Source: JASBTN01 sp965228805 (GTDB taxonomy: Bacteria; Pseudomonadota; Alphaproteobacteria; Rhodobacterales; Rhodobacteraceae). From it: a DNA stretch of 64,000 bases. The stretch covers positions 1,612,001 to 1,676,000 of the forward strand of contig NZ_CBDDIE010000003.1 of NCBI RefSeq assembly GCF_965228805.1, in the 5' to 3' direction. The notes under the pieces were generated by a model. That model had not been told where the DNA came from and ran no database searches. It saw nothing but the letters and a program-made list of their open reading frames with translations. Positions 8,876-18,261 of the stretch are shown here, piece after piece (position 1 is the first letter of the stretch; each line of letters begins with the position of its first letter). A program made the position numbers and the translations under genes.

Positions 8876-9751
8876 TTATCGCGTCGGCACCGGCGTGTCG
8901 CCGCGATAGTCGTAGAACCCGCGCCCGGTCTTGCGCCCCAGCCAGCCGGCCTCGACATATTTGGTCAGCAGCGGGCAGGGCCGGTATTTGGTATCGGCCA
9001 GCCCGTCATGCAGCACGTTCATGATCGCGAGACAGGTGTCGAGCCCGATGAAATCGGCCAGCTCCAGCGGGCCCATCGGGTGGTTTGCCCCCAGTTTCAT
9101 CGACTGGTCGATCGAGTTCACGTTGCCCACGCCCTCATAGAGCGTATAGACCGCCTCGTTGATCATCGGCATCAGGATACGGTTGACGATGAAGGCGGGG
9201 AAATCCTCGGCCGAGGCAGCGGTCTTGTTCAGGTTTTCGACCACGGCCAGGCAGGACTTGTAGGTCGCCTCGTCCGTGGCAATGCCGCGGATCAACTCGA
9301 CCAGCTGCATCACGGGCACCGGATTCATGAAGTGGAAGCCCATGAACTTCTCCGGCCGGTCGGTGCGCGAGGCCAGGCGGGTGATCGAGATCGACGAGGT
9401 GTTCGAGGTCAGGATCGTCTCGGGTTTCAGATGCGGGATCAGGTCCTCGAAGATGGCCTGTTTCACCGTCTCGCGTTCCGTCGCGGCCTCGATTACCAGA
9501 TCGGTCGGGCCGAGGTCGGTCAGGGTCAACGTGGTGCGGATGCGGCCCAGGGCTGCGTCACGTTCGGCTGCGCTGATCTTTTCGCGCGAAACCTGGCGAT
9601 CCAGGTTCTTGGCAATGCGCGCGACGGCCCCGTCCAGGCTGTCCTGGCTGATGTCGTTCAGCAGAACCTCATACCCCGCAAGCGCCAGAACATGTGCAAT
9701 GCCGTTGCCCATCTGACCTGCCCCGACAACACCAACCGTTTCGATCGCCAT
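8876..9751 (-). CDS. 3-hydroxybutyryl-CoA dehydrogenase
   Basis: A 291-aa NAD(P)-dependent 3-hydroxyacyl-CoA dehydrogenase, normal family length. The Rossmann motif GAGQMGNGIA is near the N-terminus; the substrate-side FHFMNPVPVMQLVE stretch contains the catalytic-His region. It interconverts 3-hydroxybutyryl-CoA and acetoacetyl-CoA (butanoate/PHB or fatty-acid metabolism). ATG 9751 (MAIETVGVVG) is chosen over an upstream in-frame ATG because AAAGGGA precedes it. It lies downstream of etfB-etfA on the same strand, with one opposite-strand gene between; this pathway uses ETF as electron carrier at the acyl-CoA dehydrogenase step. Confidence 0.92.
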   Translation of the reverse strand: MAIETVGVVGAGQMGNGIAHVLALAGYEVLLNDISQDSLDGAVARIAKNLDRQVSREKISAAERDAALGRIRTTLTLTDLGPTDLVIEAATERETVKQAIFEDLIPHLKPETILTSNTSSISITRLASRTDRPEKFMGFHFMNPVPVMQLVELIRGIATDEATYKSCLAVVENLNKTAASAEDFPAFIVNRILMPMINEAVYTLYEGVGNVNSIDQSMKLGANHPMGPLELADFIGLDTCLAIMNVLHDGLADTKYRPCPLLTKYVEAGWLGRKTGRGFYDYRGDTPVPTR

Positions 9752-9912
9752 GAATTTCCCTTTCGTCATCTGCCCACACCCTATGCGGCAGTGCGGCATG
9801 GGCGCAAGGGTTAAGCGGGGGTTAGGAAAGCAGAACGATTTGTAAATTTAGCGCTTTCTCAAGCTTTCCCTGCGAATCTCTTCCTTGGGTGAAATTTAAG
9901 GAGTGGGTGGTT

Positions 9913-10740
9913 ATGGCCTATGAAAACCTGGGCGAAGGGGCCCTTGATTATTATCCGTGCAGATACGGGAAATCCAAACTGCTGTTCCGCGGACCGAAGC
10001 GCAAGCTCGACGGACCATATGTCGCAATGCTGGGTGGCACCGAGACCTATGGCAAATTCATCGAGAAACCCTTTGCGCAGCTGGCCGAGGATGCGCTGGA
10101 CCATCCGGTGGTGAATTTCGGCTGCGTGAATGCCGGGATCGACGTCTTCGTCAACGACCAGACGATCCTGGATGCGGCCAGCAAGGCGGCCGTGACGGTG
10201 GTGCAGCTGACCGGTGCGCAGAACATGTCGAACCGTTTCTACGCGGTGCATCCGCGGCGCAATGACCGGTTCCTGCGTGCCTCGAACCTGCTGAAGACGA
10301 TCTATCGCGAGGTGGATTTTACCGAGTTCAACTTCACGCGCCACCTGCTGACCAGCCTGCATCAGGCCAGCCCCGACAAGTTCGCCATGGTCGAGCAGGA
10401 GCTGAAGGAGGCGTGGGTGGCGCGCATGAAGACGCTGATCTCGAAGATCGAGGGCAAGATCGTGCTGTTGTGGATGGCCGATCACGCGCCGGAAGGCTGC
10501 GCGAGCTGCTCGATTGATGGCTCGGACCCCCTGTTTGTGGGGGAGGAGATGATCAACGAACTCAGGCCCTTCGTCACCGGCGTGGTTGAGGTCGATGTGA
10601 ACCAGGCCGAGATCGAGGCGGGGCGTGAGGGCATGGTGTACACCGACCTGGAGGAGCCCGCCGCGCGCGGCATGCTGGGCGCTGTGGCTCATGCTCGAGT
10701 GGCTGAGGCGTTGGAAGCAGCCCTGCGCCCGCATCTGTAA
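9913..10740 (+). CDS. DUF6473-type protein of unknown function
   Basis: A 275-aa protein beginning MAYENLGEGALDYYPCRYG. It resembles the Rhodobacteraceae-restricted DUF6473 family, recognised from its N-terminal GALDYYPCRYG and internal LGGTETYGKF and HPRRNDRFLRAS motifs. No signal peptide or membrane segment is visible. ATG 9913 follows AAGGAG with a 9-nt gap. It stands alone on the plus strand between two minus-strand fatty-acid/electron-transfer genes. Function is unknown. A bidirectional hairpin terminator separates its 3' end from etfA. Confidence 0.75.
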   Translation: MAYENLGEGALDYYPCRYGKSKLLFRGPKRKLDGPYVAMLGGTETYGKFIEKPFAQLAEDALDHPVVNFGCVNAGIDVFVNDQTILDAASKAAVTVVQLTGAQNMSNRFYAVHPRRNDRFLRASNLLKTIYREVDFTEFNFTRHLLTSLHQASPDKFAMVEQELKEAWVARMKTLISKIEGKIVLLWMADHAPEGCASCSIDGSDPLFVGEEMINELRPFVTGVVEVDVNQAEIEAGREGMVYTDLEEPAARGMLGAVAHARVAEALEAALRPHL

Positions 10741-10835
10741 TCGGAAGAGTGACCCGGTAACGAGTGCCTGCGTATGAGTGCCAGTGCGAGTGTCCGTGTA
10801 GAGAGTAGGGGGGCGGTTGCCTCCACGGCAAAAGG

Positions 10836-10861
10836 AAAGGCCCGCCGGTTGGCGGGCCTTT
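10836..10861. terminator. bidirectional hairpin terminator
   Basis: AAAGGCCCGCC-GGTT-GGCGGGCCTTT is a perfect 11-bp stem with a tetraloop, between the convergent ends of the DUF6473 gene and etfA. On the minus strand it is followed by CCTTTTG, on the plus strand only by a short T run, so it may serve etfA better. Confidence 0.8.
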
Positions 10862-10881
10862 CGCGTTCCGTGTGGCTGTGA

Positions 10882-11807
10882 TTACAGCGCGTCGGTCATG
10901 GCCGGGACGGCGTCGAACAGGTCGGCGACCAGGCCGAAGTCGGCGACCTGGAAGATCGGCGCTTCTTCGTCCTTGTTGATCGCGACGATGACCTTGGAGT
11001 CCTTCATGCCGGCGAGGTGCTGGATCGCACCCGAGATGCCCACGGCGATGTAGAGCTCGGGGGCGACGACCTTGCCGGTCTGACCCACCTGCCAGTCGTT
11101 GGGCGCATAGCCCGAGTCGACGGCAGCGCGCGAGGCACCGACGGCGGCGCCCAGCTTGTCGGCCAGTTTCTCGATCAGCGCGAAGTCCTCTTCCGAGCCC
11201 ACGCCACGACCACCCGACACGACCACGCCAGCCGAGGTCAGTTCGGGGCGATCCGATTCGGCGACCTTGTCTTCAACCCATTCGGACAGGCCGGGGTTGT
11301 CTGCAGCACCGATGGTTTCCACGGCGGCCGCGCCACCTTCACCGGCGGCGTCGAACGACGCGGTGCGGAAGGTCACGACCTTCTTGGCATCCGAGGACTT
11401 GACGGTCTGGATTGCGTTGCCCGCGTAGATCGGGCGCTCGAACGTGTCGGCGTCGACCACGGCGGTGGCGTCCGAGATCACCATGACATCCAGCAGCGCG
11501 GCGACGCGCGGCATGACGTTCTTGGCGTCGGTGGTCGCAGGCGCCACGATGTGCGAATAGTCACCGGCCAGCGACACGATCAGCGCGGCGGTGGGTTCGG
11601 CCAGGCGGTGACCCAGCGAGGCGTCCTCGGCGACCAGCACCTTGGCGACACCGTCGATCTTGGCGGCGGCTTCGCCCGCGGCAGCAGCCGAGGCGCCAGC
11701 GGCCAGAACGGTCACGTCGCCCAGCGATTTCGCGGCGGCAACAGCCTTGGCGGTGGCGTCCAGCGCCAGTTCACCGTTGTTGACTTCGGCGAGAAGAAGA
11801 ACAGCCA

Positions 11808-11808
<1 letters not shown>
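10882..11808 (-). CDS. etfA: electron transfer flavoprotein alpha subunit
   Basis: A 308-aa EtfA. The C-terminal FAD-binding domain carries the family signature VVSGGRGVGSEEDF, SRAAVDSGYAPNDWQVGQTG and the SGAIQHLAGM segment. With EtfB it passes electrons from acyl-CoA dehydrogenases to ETF-ubiquinone oxidoreductase. The ATG shares one base with the etfB stop (TAATG), so the subunits are coupled. Confidence 0.96.
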
Positions 11809-12566
<758 letters not shown>

Positions 12567-12730
12567 TTGCGGATCTCTCCCAGTTTTGCCCCGAGGGGCG
12601 GTCATGCTCTCCCGTCTCGTTTAGCGTTTCATCCCGTCGGAAAACAGGGCAAAATCGACAGGAAATTGCGCCGCGACGTCGCGTTTCGCGTCTTCGGCGG
12701 AAATTGGTAGCGCGAACAAGGAGTGCAGGC

Positions 12731-13102
12731 ATGCAAAAGGTGCAGGGATTCGGCGGATTTTTCTTTCGGGCGGCCAACCCCGGGCTGCTGGCGGCCTGGT
12801 ATGAGAAACATCTGGGCATCAACCCGGTGCCGACCTCGGTCGAGGAACAGCCCTGGCAAACGGGAGGCGGTGCGACCGTATTTGCGCCCTTTCCCGAAGA
12901 TACGGATTACTTTGGCGATCCAAACAAGCAGTTCATGCTGAACTTCCGTGTCGCCGACCTGGCGGCGATGGTGGCGCAGCTGCGCGACCAAGGGGTGCAG
13001 GTCGAGGATGAGGTTGAGATGGAGGGCATCGGCGCCTTTGCCCGCATCCACGATCCCGAGGGCAACCCGATCGAGCTGTGGCAGCCGGAGGGGGATGCGT
13101 GA
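12731..13102 (+). CDS. VOC (glyoxalase-like) family protein
   Basis: A 123-aa single-module vicinal-oxygen-chelate protein. It opens with GFGGFFFRAANPGLLAAWYEKHLG and ends with the typical IHDPEGNPIELWQP strand carrying the metal-ligand glutamate. The substrate cannot be read. AAGGAG lies 7 nt before ATG 12731. Its stop overlaps the next ATG (TGATG). Confidence 0.85.
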   Translation: MQKVQGFGGFFFRAANPGLLAAWYEKHLGINPVPTSVEEQPWQTGGGATVFAPFPEDTDYFGDPNKQFMLNFRVADLAAMVAQLRDQGVQVEDEVEMEGIGAFARIHDPEGNPIELWQPEGDA

Positions 13103-13584
13103 TGGTCGCCCTGCCCAGTCCCGAATTCGTCGACGCCCCCGCGCGCTGTTTCGTCGGCCTGTCCGACCGGTTCACGAAGGACACCGTGGGCAAGATCCCG
13201 GCGCTTTACGAACGGTTCTTCCAGGCGCAGTTCTGCCCCGAACATGGGCTGTGCGGGGCTTTGTTCGGCATTTCCTACAATTCGGCGCCGGAAGGGTTCG
13301 ACTACGCCGTGGCCGTTGAGGTGACGGGCAACGGTGCAGTGCCGGAAGGGGCCTGCCGCATCGGCACCGTGGCCGGGCGCTACGCGGTGTTCCGGCATCG
13401 CGGCCCGGTGATGGAAATCCCGCAGTTGTTCGAGGCGATCTTCAATGACTGGATGCCGGGGGCGGGTGTGGAGCTGGCCGAAGGACCGGTGTTCGAATGC
13501 TATCCGGAGGACCCGGATTGCGATGCCTCGGACGAGGCGGGCATGGTCATGCGCTATGAGATTTGGGTGCCGGTGAAGGGCTGA
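13102..13584 (+). CDS. GyrI-like / AraC effector-binding domain protein
   Basis: A 160-aa stand-alone small-molecule-binding fold of the GyrI/SOUL-like type, without a DNA-binding domain. Typical elements are the FGISYN strand, GTVAGRYAVFRHRGP, and a C-terminal YEIWVPVK strand. Start ATG 13102 overlaps the VOC gene stop; GTG 13099 is also possible. The pair probably forms a two-gene operon. No ligand can be assigned. Confidence 0.78.
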   Translation: MVALPSPEFVDAPARCFVGLSDRFTKDTVGKIPALYERFFQAQFCPEHGLCGALFGISYNSAPEGFDYAVAVEVTGNGAVPEGACRIGTVAGRYAVFRHRGPVMEIPQLFEAIFNDWMPGAGVELAEGPVFECYPEDPDCDASDEAGMVMRYEIWVPVKG

Positions 13585-13610
13585 GAAAGCGCAAGCGAGG
13601 CTTCGAAATC

Positions 13611-13763
13611 GGCACGGCCGCAGGCCGGGCCACGCCCGACCCTCCCCACGGGAGGGCGTCTTGCAGCGTCTCGTCATGCTTAAACGTCAGCGATTCTGGG
13701 CCTGTACCGCGCCTAAATCCGGTTTCGAAACGCCCACCCAGGGTCGGGCGTGGCCCGGCCTGC
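13611..13763. repeat. intergenic inverted-repeat element, copy 1
   Basis: The 24-nt arms at 13620-13643 and 13740-13763 are perfect reverse complements. An inner hairpin CCCTCCCCACGGGAGGG follows the left arm. The first 49 nt and the last 40 or so nt are identical to copy 2 at 32881-33034, while the central 60 nt differ. It lies between convergent genes. I see no ORF worth calling in it. Confidence 0.85.
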
Positions 13764-13780
13764 TCAGCGTCCAGACGCTT

Positions 13781-14371
13781 TCAGCGGTTCGCGCCCGGAA
13801 CCCACAACACGTCCGTCTCGCCGTTGCCATTGGCAATGCGCGAGGCGACGAAGGCCCAGTCGGACAGGCGGTTGAGGTATTTCACCGCCTCGGGGTTTAC
13901 GTCGCCCGGTTCGGCCTCGGCCAGCTGGGTGGCCATGCGTTCAGCCCGGCGCGAGACGGTGCGCACCAGGTGCAGATGGGCGGCCAGCGGGGTGCCGCCG
14001 GGCAGGGTAAAGCTGGTCAGTGGGGCGAGCTTCTCGTTCATCTCGTCGATCTCGGCCTCCAGCCGCTCGACCTGGCTGGCGAAGGTGCGCAGCGGTGTGA
14101 ACTTGGCCTCACCGTCCTTGTCGATATTGGGTCGCGACAGGTCCGCACCCACGTCAAAGAGGTCGTTCTGGATCCGCCCCAGGGCTTCGTCCATCGCGTC
14201 CTGCCCTTCGGCAGCGCAGTGCAGACGTGCCAGACCGATGGTCGCGTTGGTCTCGTCGACATTGCCGTAGGCGTCGACGCGCAGCGAGTGTTTGGCGACT
14301 CGCGAGCCGTCAGAGAGCGAGGTTTCGCCCTTGTCCCCCTTGCGGGTGTAAATCCGGTTCAGAACGACCAT
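13781..14371 (-). CDS. cob(I)alamin / cob(I)yrinate adenosyltransferase, PduO type
   Basis: A 196-aa PduO/MMAB-type corrinoid adenosyltransferase. N-terminal TRKGDKGETSLSDGSRV is the ATP-binding motif; the C-terminal helix has SRRAERM and NRLSDWAFVASR, the usual Arg/Asp positions. It makes adenosylcobalamin from cob(I)alamin and ATP. GGAGG lies 8 nt before ATG 14371. It is one nucleotide downstream of a small membrane-protein gene in the same operon. Confidence 0.92.
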   Translation of the reverse strand: MVVLNRIYTRKGDKGETSLSDGSRVAKHSLRVDAYGNVDETNATIGLARLHCAAEGQDAMDEALGRIQNDLFDVGADLSRPNIDKDGEAKFTPLRTFASQVERLEAEIDEMNEKLAPLTSFTLPGGTPLAAHLHLVRTVSRRAERMATQLAEAEPGDVNPEAVKYLNRLSDWAFVASRIANGNGETDVLWVPGANR

Positions 14372-14372
14372 G

Positions 14373-14576
14373 TCAGGAGCCTCCACGCATGTAGATGAAC
14401 AAGAGGATGACGGCGATGGCGATGGCCTGGGCGATCACGCGATACCGCATCATCCGGTTTGAATGCTTGCGCGCGAGCTCGCCGCCGGCGCCGAAGGTGC
14501 CGATGCCGAGCATGAGGATCACCAGCACCGCCAGGACGGCGATGACGACGAGGATGAAGAGGGGGTCCTGGAACAT
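14373..14576 (-). CDS. small twin-transmembrane protein (HIG1-like)
   Basis: A 67-aa protein with two membrane helices (about 5-29 and 45-63) joined by a GxFGxGGELARKHSNRMMR loop. This resembles the small HIG1-like twin-transmembrane proteins commonly coupled to the corrinoid adenosyltransferase gene in Rhodobacterales. In mitochondria HIG1 proteins associate with respiratory complexes; no such role is shown here. The stop is one base before the next ATG. Confidence 0.75.
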   Translation of the reverse strand: MFQDPLFILVVIAVLAVLVILMLGIGTFGAGGELARKHSNRMMRYRVIAQAIAIAVILLFIYMRGGS

Positions 14577-14638
14577 GTCCGGTCCTTTCGCGCGTTTCTT
14601 GACCGCCGTGATAGCGCGGGCGGATGGATTTGCAAAGC

Positions 14639-15472
14639 TCAGCTGCGGTCGATCAGCGCATCCATCGCCCAGGTCGGCAGGAAACGCTTGCCCATGGCGG
14701 CAATCCAGGTGGCCTTGGTGACGAAGTACTTCGCCCGCGGGCGCGGGCTTTCCAGCGCGTGGATCAGTTTCTCGGTCACCGCCGAGGCGGGCAGTTCGAA
14801 CGGATCGGGGCCGAGCTTCTCGTCATAGAGCCGTTTCAGCAGCGTGTCCTTGTATTGCTCGCGGCGGGCCGAGTTCTCCCAGTCGATCCAGCGTTCGAAA
14901 TGGGGGCGCGAGTTTTCCCGGATGCGGGTGGGGATCGGGCCGGGCTGGATCAGGATCACCTTGATCGGCGTGTCGCGCATCTCGATGCGCAGCGTGTCCG
15001 TCAGCCCCTCCAGCGCGTATTTCGTCGCCACATAGGCCGAGCGCCATTTGTAGGTGGTAAAGCCCAGCACGGACGAATTCTGCACGATGCGCCCGTGACC
15101 CTGCTTGCGCATCACGGGAATCACCCGGCGGGTCAGTTCGTGCACGCCAAAGACGTTGGTCTCGAAGATCGAACGCAGCCCGTCCGTCGGCAGGTCCTCG
15201 GCCGCGCCGGGCAGGCCGAAGGCGCCATTGTTGAACAGCGCGTCCAGCGTGCCGCCGGTGCGCGTCAGAACCTCGTCCAGGGCGGCGCCCATGCTATCAT
15301 GGTCGGTATAGTCCAGCCGCAGCGCCTCCAGCCCCTCTTCGCCCAGCCGGTCGACATCCGCCTGTTTGCGCGCGGTGGCAAAGACGCGCCAGCCGCGTTT
15401 CGCCATGCCATGGGCGGCGTCATATCCGATGCCCGAGGAGCATCCGGTGATCAAAAGGCTGCGCTGTGTCAT
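14639..15472 (-). CDS. short-chain dehydrogenase/reductase
   Basis: A 277-aa classical SDR. The cofactor motif TGCSSGIG starts at residue 9, NNGAFG is the structural NNAG equivalent, and catalytic YVATK lies about residues 155-159 after the SSVLGF serine. The R at the end of ATARKQ suggests NADP(H) preference. The substrate is unknown. It is in the same orientation as the upstream and downstream genes but 62 nt from the next. Confidence 0.88.
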   Translation of the reverse strand: MTQRSLLITGCSSGIGYDAAHGMAKRGWRVFATARKQADVDRLGEEGLEALRLDYTDHDSMGAALDEVLTRTGGTLDALFNNGAFGLPGAAEDLPTDGLRSIFETNVFGVHELTRRVIPVMRKQGHGRIVQNSSVLGFTTYKWRSAYVATKYALEGLTDTLRIEMRDTPIKVILIQPGPIPTRIRENSRPHFERWIDWENSARREQYKDTLLKRLYDEKLGPDPFELPASAVTEKLIHALESPRPRAKYFVTKATWIAAMGKRFLPTWAMDALIDRS

Positions 15473-15523
15473 GGGGTTGACCTATGACAGGCCGGGCCCA
15501 TGGGCAAGCCCGGTGGGCAAGGG

Positions 15524-15808
15524 TTACGGGCGGGCGGTCAGGGGAAAGGCCTCGGCGCTGCCGGGCAGGGGTTCCATCACCGACAGGCGGGTCAGCACGC
15601 GGGCAGGCGGAATGCGCCGGCTGCTGGGCTCTGCGGCGATCTGTTCGACCGGTTCTGCCGCGGGTGTCGGGTCTGGCAAGACCGTGGCCACCACGGGCTC
15701 AGGTTCGCGGCCGATCCGGTCCGCGCCCAACCCCTCGTCGCGGCCAAAGTACATCATGGCGGCCGTCAGGCCCCCCATGGTCAAAGCTGTCAGTCGAATG
15801 ATACGCAT
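15524..15808 (-). CDS. small hypothetical protein with N-terminal anchor
   Basis: A 94-aa protein: a hydrophobic N-terminus (about 5-22), then a Pro/Glu-rich low-complexity stretch. GAGGGAG lies 5 nt before the ATG, which supports it being real. It is probably exported or membrane-anchored. Divergent from parC. No family recognised. Confidence 0.55.
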   Translation of the reverse strand: MRIIRLTALTMGGLTAAMMYFGRDEGLGADRIGREPEPVVATVLPDPTPAAEPVEQIAAEPSSRRIPPARVLTRLSVMEPLPGSAEAFPLTARP

Positions 15809-15927
15809 GGATACTCCCTCACTGAGAGGAATTTACCCGGGGACGCCGGGCGACGTTGCGGGGAAAAAGGCGCGATGTTTTCCCGCGCCCGCTTGTTCGG
15901 CCCCGCGCGGCCCGGTAAAACGCCCCC

Positions 15928-18258
15928 ATGAGTGAGAGCAGCGATAACAACGACCACATCCGCGAAACCGCCGAGCCCCTGCGCCGTGCGATTGGCGATC
16001 GATACCTGACCTATGCCCTGTCGACGATCATGCACCGGGCCCTGCCGGACGCGCGCGACGGGTTGAAACCGGTACACCGGCGCATCCTTTACGCGATGAA
16101 TCGGCTGAAACTGGCCTCGAACGGCAAGTTCCTGAAATCGGCGAAGATTTCCGGTGATACGATGGGGGATTTCCACCCCCACGGCGATGCGGCGATCTAT
16201 GACGCCATGGCGCGTCTGGCGCAGGATTTCGCGGTGCGCTACCCGCTGGTCGACGGCCAGGGCAACTTCGGCAATATCGACGGCGACAACCCGGCCGCCT
16301 CGCGCTACACCGAAGCGCGCATGACCTTCATCGCCGAGGCGATGTTGCAGGGTCTGGACGAAAACGCGGTCGATTTTCGCGACAACTATGACGGTCGCCT
16401 GACCGAGCCGGTGGTGCTGCCGACCGAGTTTCCGACCCTTCTGGCCAATGGCGCGGCGGGCATCGCCGTGGGCATGGCGACCAATATTCCGCCGCATAAT
16501 ATCGTCGAGCTGATCGACGCTTGCCTGCATCTGATCAAGACCCCGGACGCGCGTGACGACACGCTTTTGAACTATGTGCCCGGTCCGGATTTCCCCACCG
16601 GCGGCATCATTGTCGAACCCAAGGAAAACATCGCCAAGGCCTATGCCACGGGCCGGGGCAGCTTCCGCCTGCGCTGCAAATGGGAGGTCGAGGATCTGGG
16701 CCGCGGCCAATGGCAGATCGTGGTCACGGAAATCCCCTACCAGGTGCAGAAATCGAAGCTGATCGAAAAGATCGCCGAGGTGATCCAGCTCAAGAAGATC
16801 CCGATCCTGGGCGATGTGCGCGACGAATCGGCCGATGACATCCGCCTGGTGCTGGAGCCGAAGTCGAAGAACGTCGATCCCGAGCTTCTGATGAACATGA
16901 TGTTCCGCAACTCGGACCTGGAAACGCGGTTCAGCCTGAACATGAACGTGCTGATCGACGGGGTCACGCCGAAGGTCTGTTCGATGAAGGAAGTGCTGCG
17001 CGCCTTCCTCGACTTCCGCCGCGATGTGCTGGGCCGCCGCTCGCGCCACCGTTTGGGCAAGATCGACAAGCGTTTGGAAGTGCTGGAAGGGTTCATCATC
17101 GCCTTCCTGAACCTGGACCGTGTGATCGACATCATTCGCTATGACGACGATCCCAAGGCGGCTCTGATGCGCGAGGATTGGGGGCTGACTCATGCCCGCG
17201 CCACTTCGGAAGCCGATTACCGCAGCCCGGCCCCGGGTGAAGGTGAGCTGACCGAGGTCCAGGCCGAGGCCATCCTCAACATGCGCCTGCGCAGCTTGCG
17301 TCGGCTTGAGGAAATGGAGCTGAAGCGCGAGCAGGAAGAGCTGATGCGCGAGCGGGCTGAGATCGAGGACCTCTTGGCCAGCGAAGACCTGCAATGGACC
17401 CGCATTGCCGACCAGTTGAAAGAGGCCAAGAAGAAGTTCGGCAAGGATTGGGAAGGCGGCGCGCGGCGTACGCAATTCGCCGAGGCCGCCGAGGCTGAAG
17501 AGGTGCCGCTGGAGGCGATGATCGAACGCGAACCGATCACCGTGGTCTGCTCGCAAATGGGTTGGATCCGCGCCATGTCGGGCCATATCGACCTGACCCG
17601 CGAGTTGAAGTTCAAGGACGGCGACGGCCCGCGCTTCATCTTCCACGCGGAAACCACCGACAAGCTGCTGGTGTTCGCCTCGACCGGGCGATTCTATACG
17701 CTTTCGGCGGCGAACCTGCCCGGCGGGCGCGGCATGGGCGAACCCCTGCGCCTGATGGTGGACCTGCCCAACGAGGCGGAGATCGTCGATCTCTTCATTC
17801 ACACCGCCGGGCAAAAGCGCCTGGTCGCGTCGAATGCGGGCAACGGCTTTGTGGTGGCGGAAAGCGATCTGCTGGCGCAGACACGCACCGGCAAACAGGT
17901 GCTGAACGTGGGCGACGATACCGCCAAGCTCTGCGTGCCGATCACCGGCGATCACGTGGCAATCATGTCGGAAAACCGCAAGATGCTGGTCTTCCCGGTG
18001 TCCGAGCTGCCCGAAATGGGCCGCGGCAAGGGTGTGCGCCTGCAGAAATACAACTCGGCGCGCGGCAAACAGGGGGTGCTGGAACTGGACGGTGGTCTGG
18101 CCGACGCCAAGACCTTCAACCTCGAAGAGGGGCTCAGCTGGCCCGCCGCCGGCGATCGCACCCGGACAGAGGTGGACATGTCGCCCTGGATCGGCAAACG
18201 TGCGGGCGTGGGCAAGGCGCCGCCCTACGGATTTCCGCGCAACAACAAGTTCGAGTAA
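15928..18258 (+). CDS. parC: DNA topoisomerase IV subunit A
   Basis: A 776-aa type IIA topoisomerase subunit that cuts and rejoins DNA in decatenation. The winged-helix DNA-binding region carries the active-site pair R126-Y127 in AASRYTEA. The quinolone-resistance region near residues 75-95 reads SGDTMGDFHPHGDAAIYDA. The C-terminal half has a shorter, degenerate beta-pinwheel than GyrA, and no GyrA box is seen, which favours ParC over GyrA. parE is not adjacent. ATG 15928 begins MSESSDNNDHIRETAEP. Confidence 0.93.
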   Translation: MSESSDNNDHIRETAEPLRRAIGDRYLTYALSTIMHRALPDARDGLKPVHRRILYAMNRLKLASNGKFLKSAKISGDTMGDFHPHGDAAIYDAMARLAQDFAVRYPLVDGQGNFGNIDGDNPAASRYTEARMTFIAEAMLQGLDENAVDFRDNYDGRLTEPVVLPTEFPTLLANGAAGIAVGMATNIPPHNIVELIDACLHLIKTPDARDDTLLNYVPGPDFPTGGIIVEPKENIAKAYATGRGSFRLRCKWEVEDLGRGQWQIVVTEIPYQVQKSKLIEKIAEVIQLKKIPILGDVRDESADDIRLVLEPKSKNVDPELLMNMMFRNSDLETRFSLNMNVLIDGVTPKVCSMKEVLRAFLDFRRDVLGRRSRHRLGKIDKRLEVLEGFIIAFLNLDRVIDIIRYDDDPKAALMREDWGLTHARATSEADYRSPAPGEGELTEVQAEAILNMRLRSLRRLEEMELKREQEELMRERAEIEDLLASEDLQWTRIADQLKEAKKKFGKDWEGGARRTQFAEAAEAEEVPLEAMIEREPITVVCSQMGWIRAMSGHIDLTRELKFKDGDGPRFIFHAETTDKLLVFASTGRFYTLSAANLPGGRGMGEPLRLMVDLPNEAEIVDLFIHTAGQKRLVASNAGNGFVVAESDLLAQTRTGKQVLNVGDDTAKLCVPITGDHVAIMSENRKMLVFPVSELPEMGRGKGVRLQKYNSARGKQGVLELDGGLADAKTFNLEEGLSWPAAGDRTRTEVDMSPWIGKRAGVGKAPPYGFPRNNKFE

Positions 18259-18261
18259 CAG

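Noticed and set aside
13611..13763. Repeat element as rho-independent terminator
   Set aside because: Arms are about 100 nt apart, with no T run after the stem; found also at non-terminal sites.
15790..17955. Long minus-strand frame antisense to parC
   Set aside because: Shadow of parC codon use; no motif.
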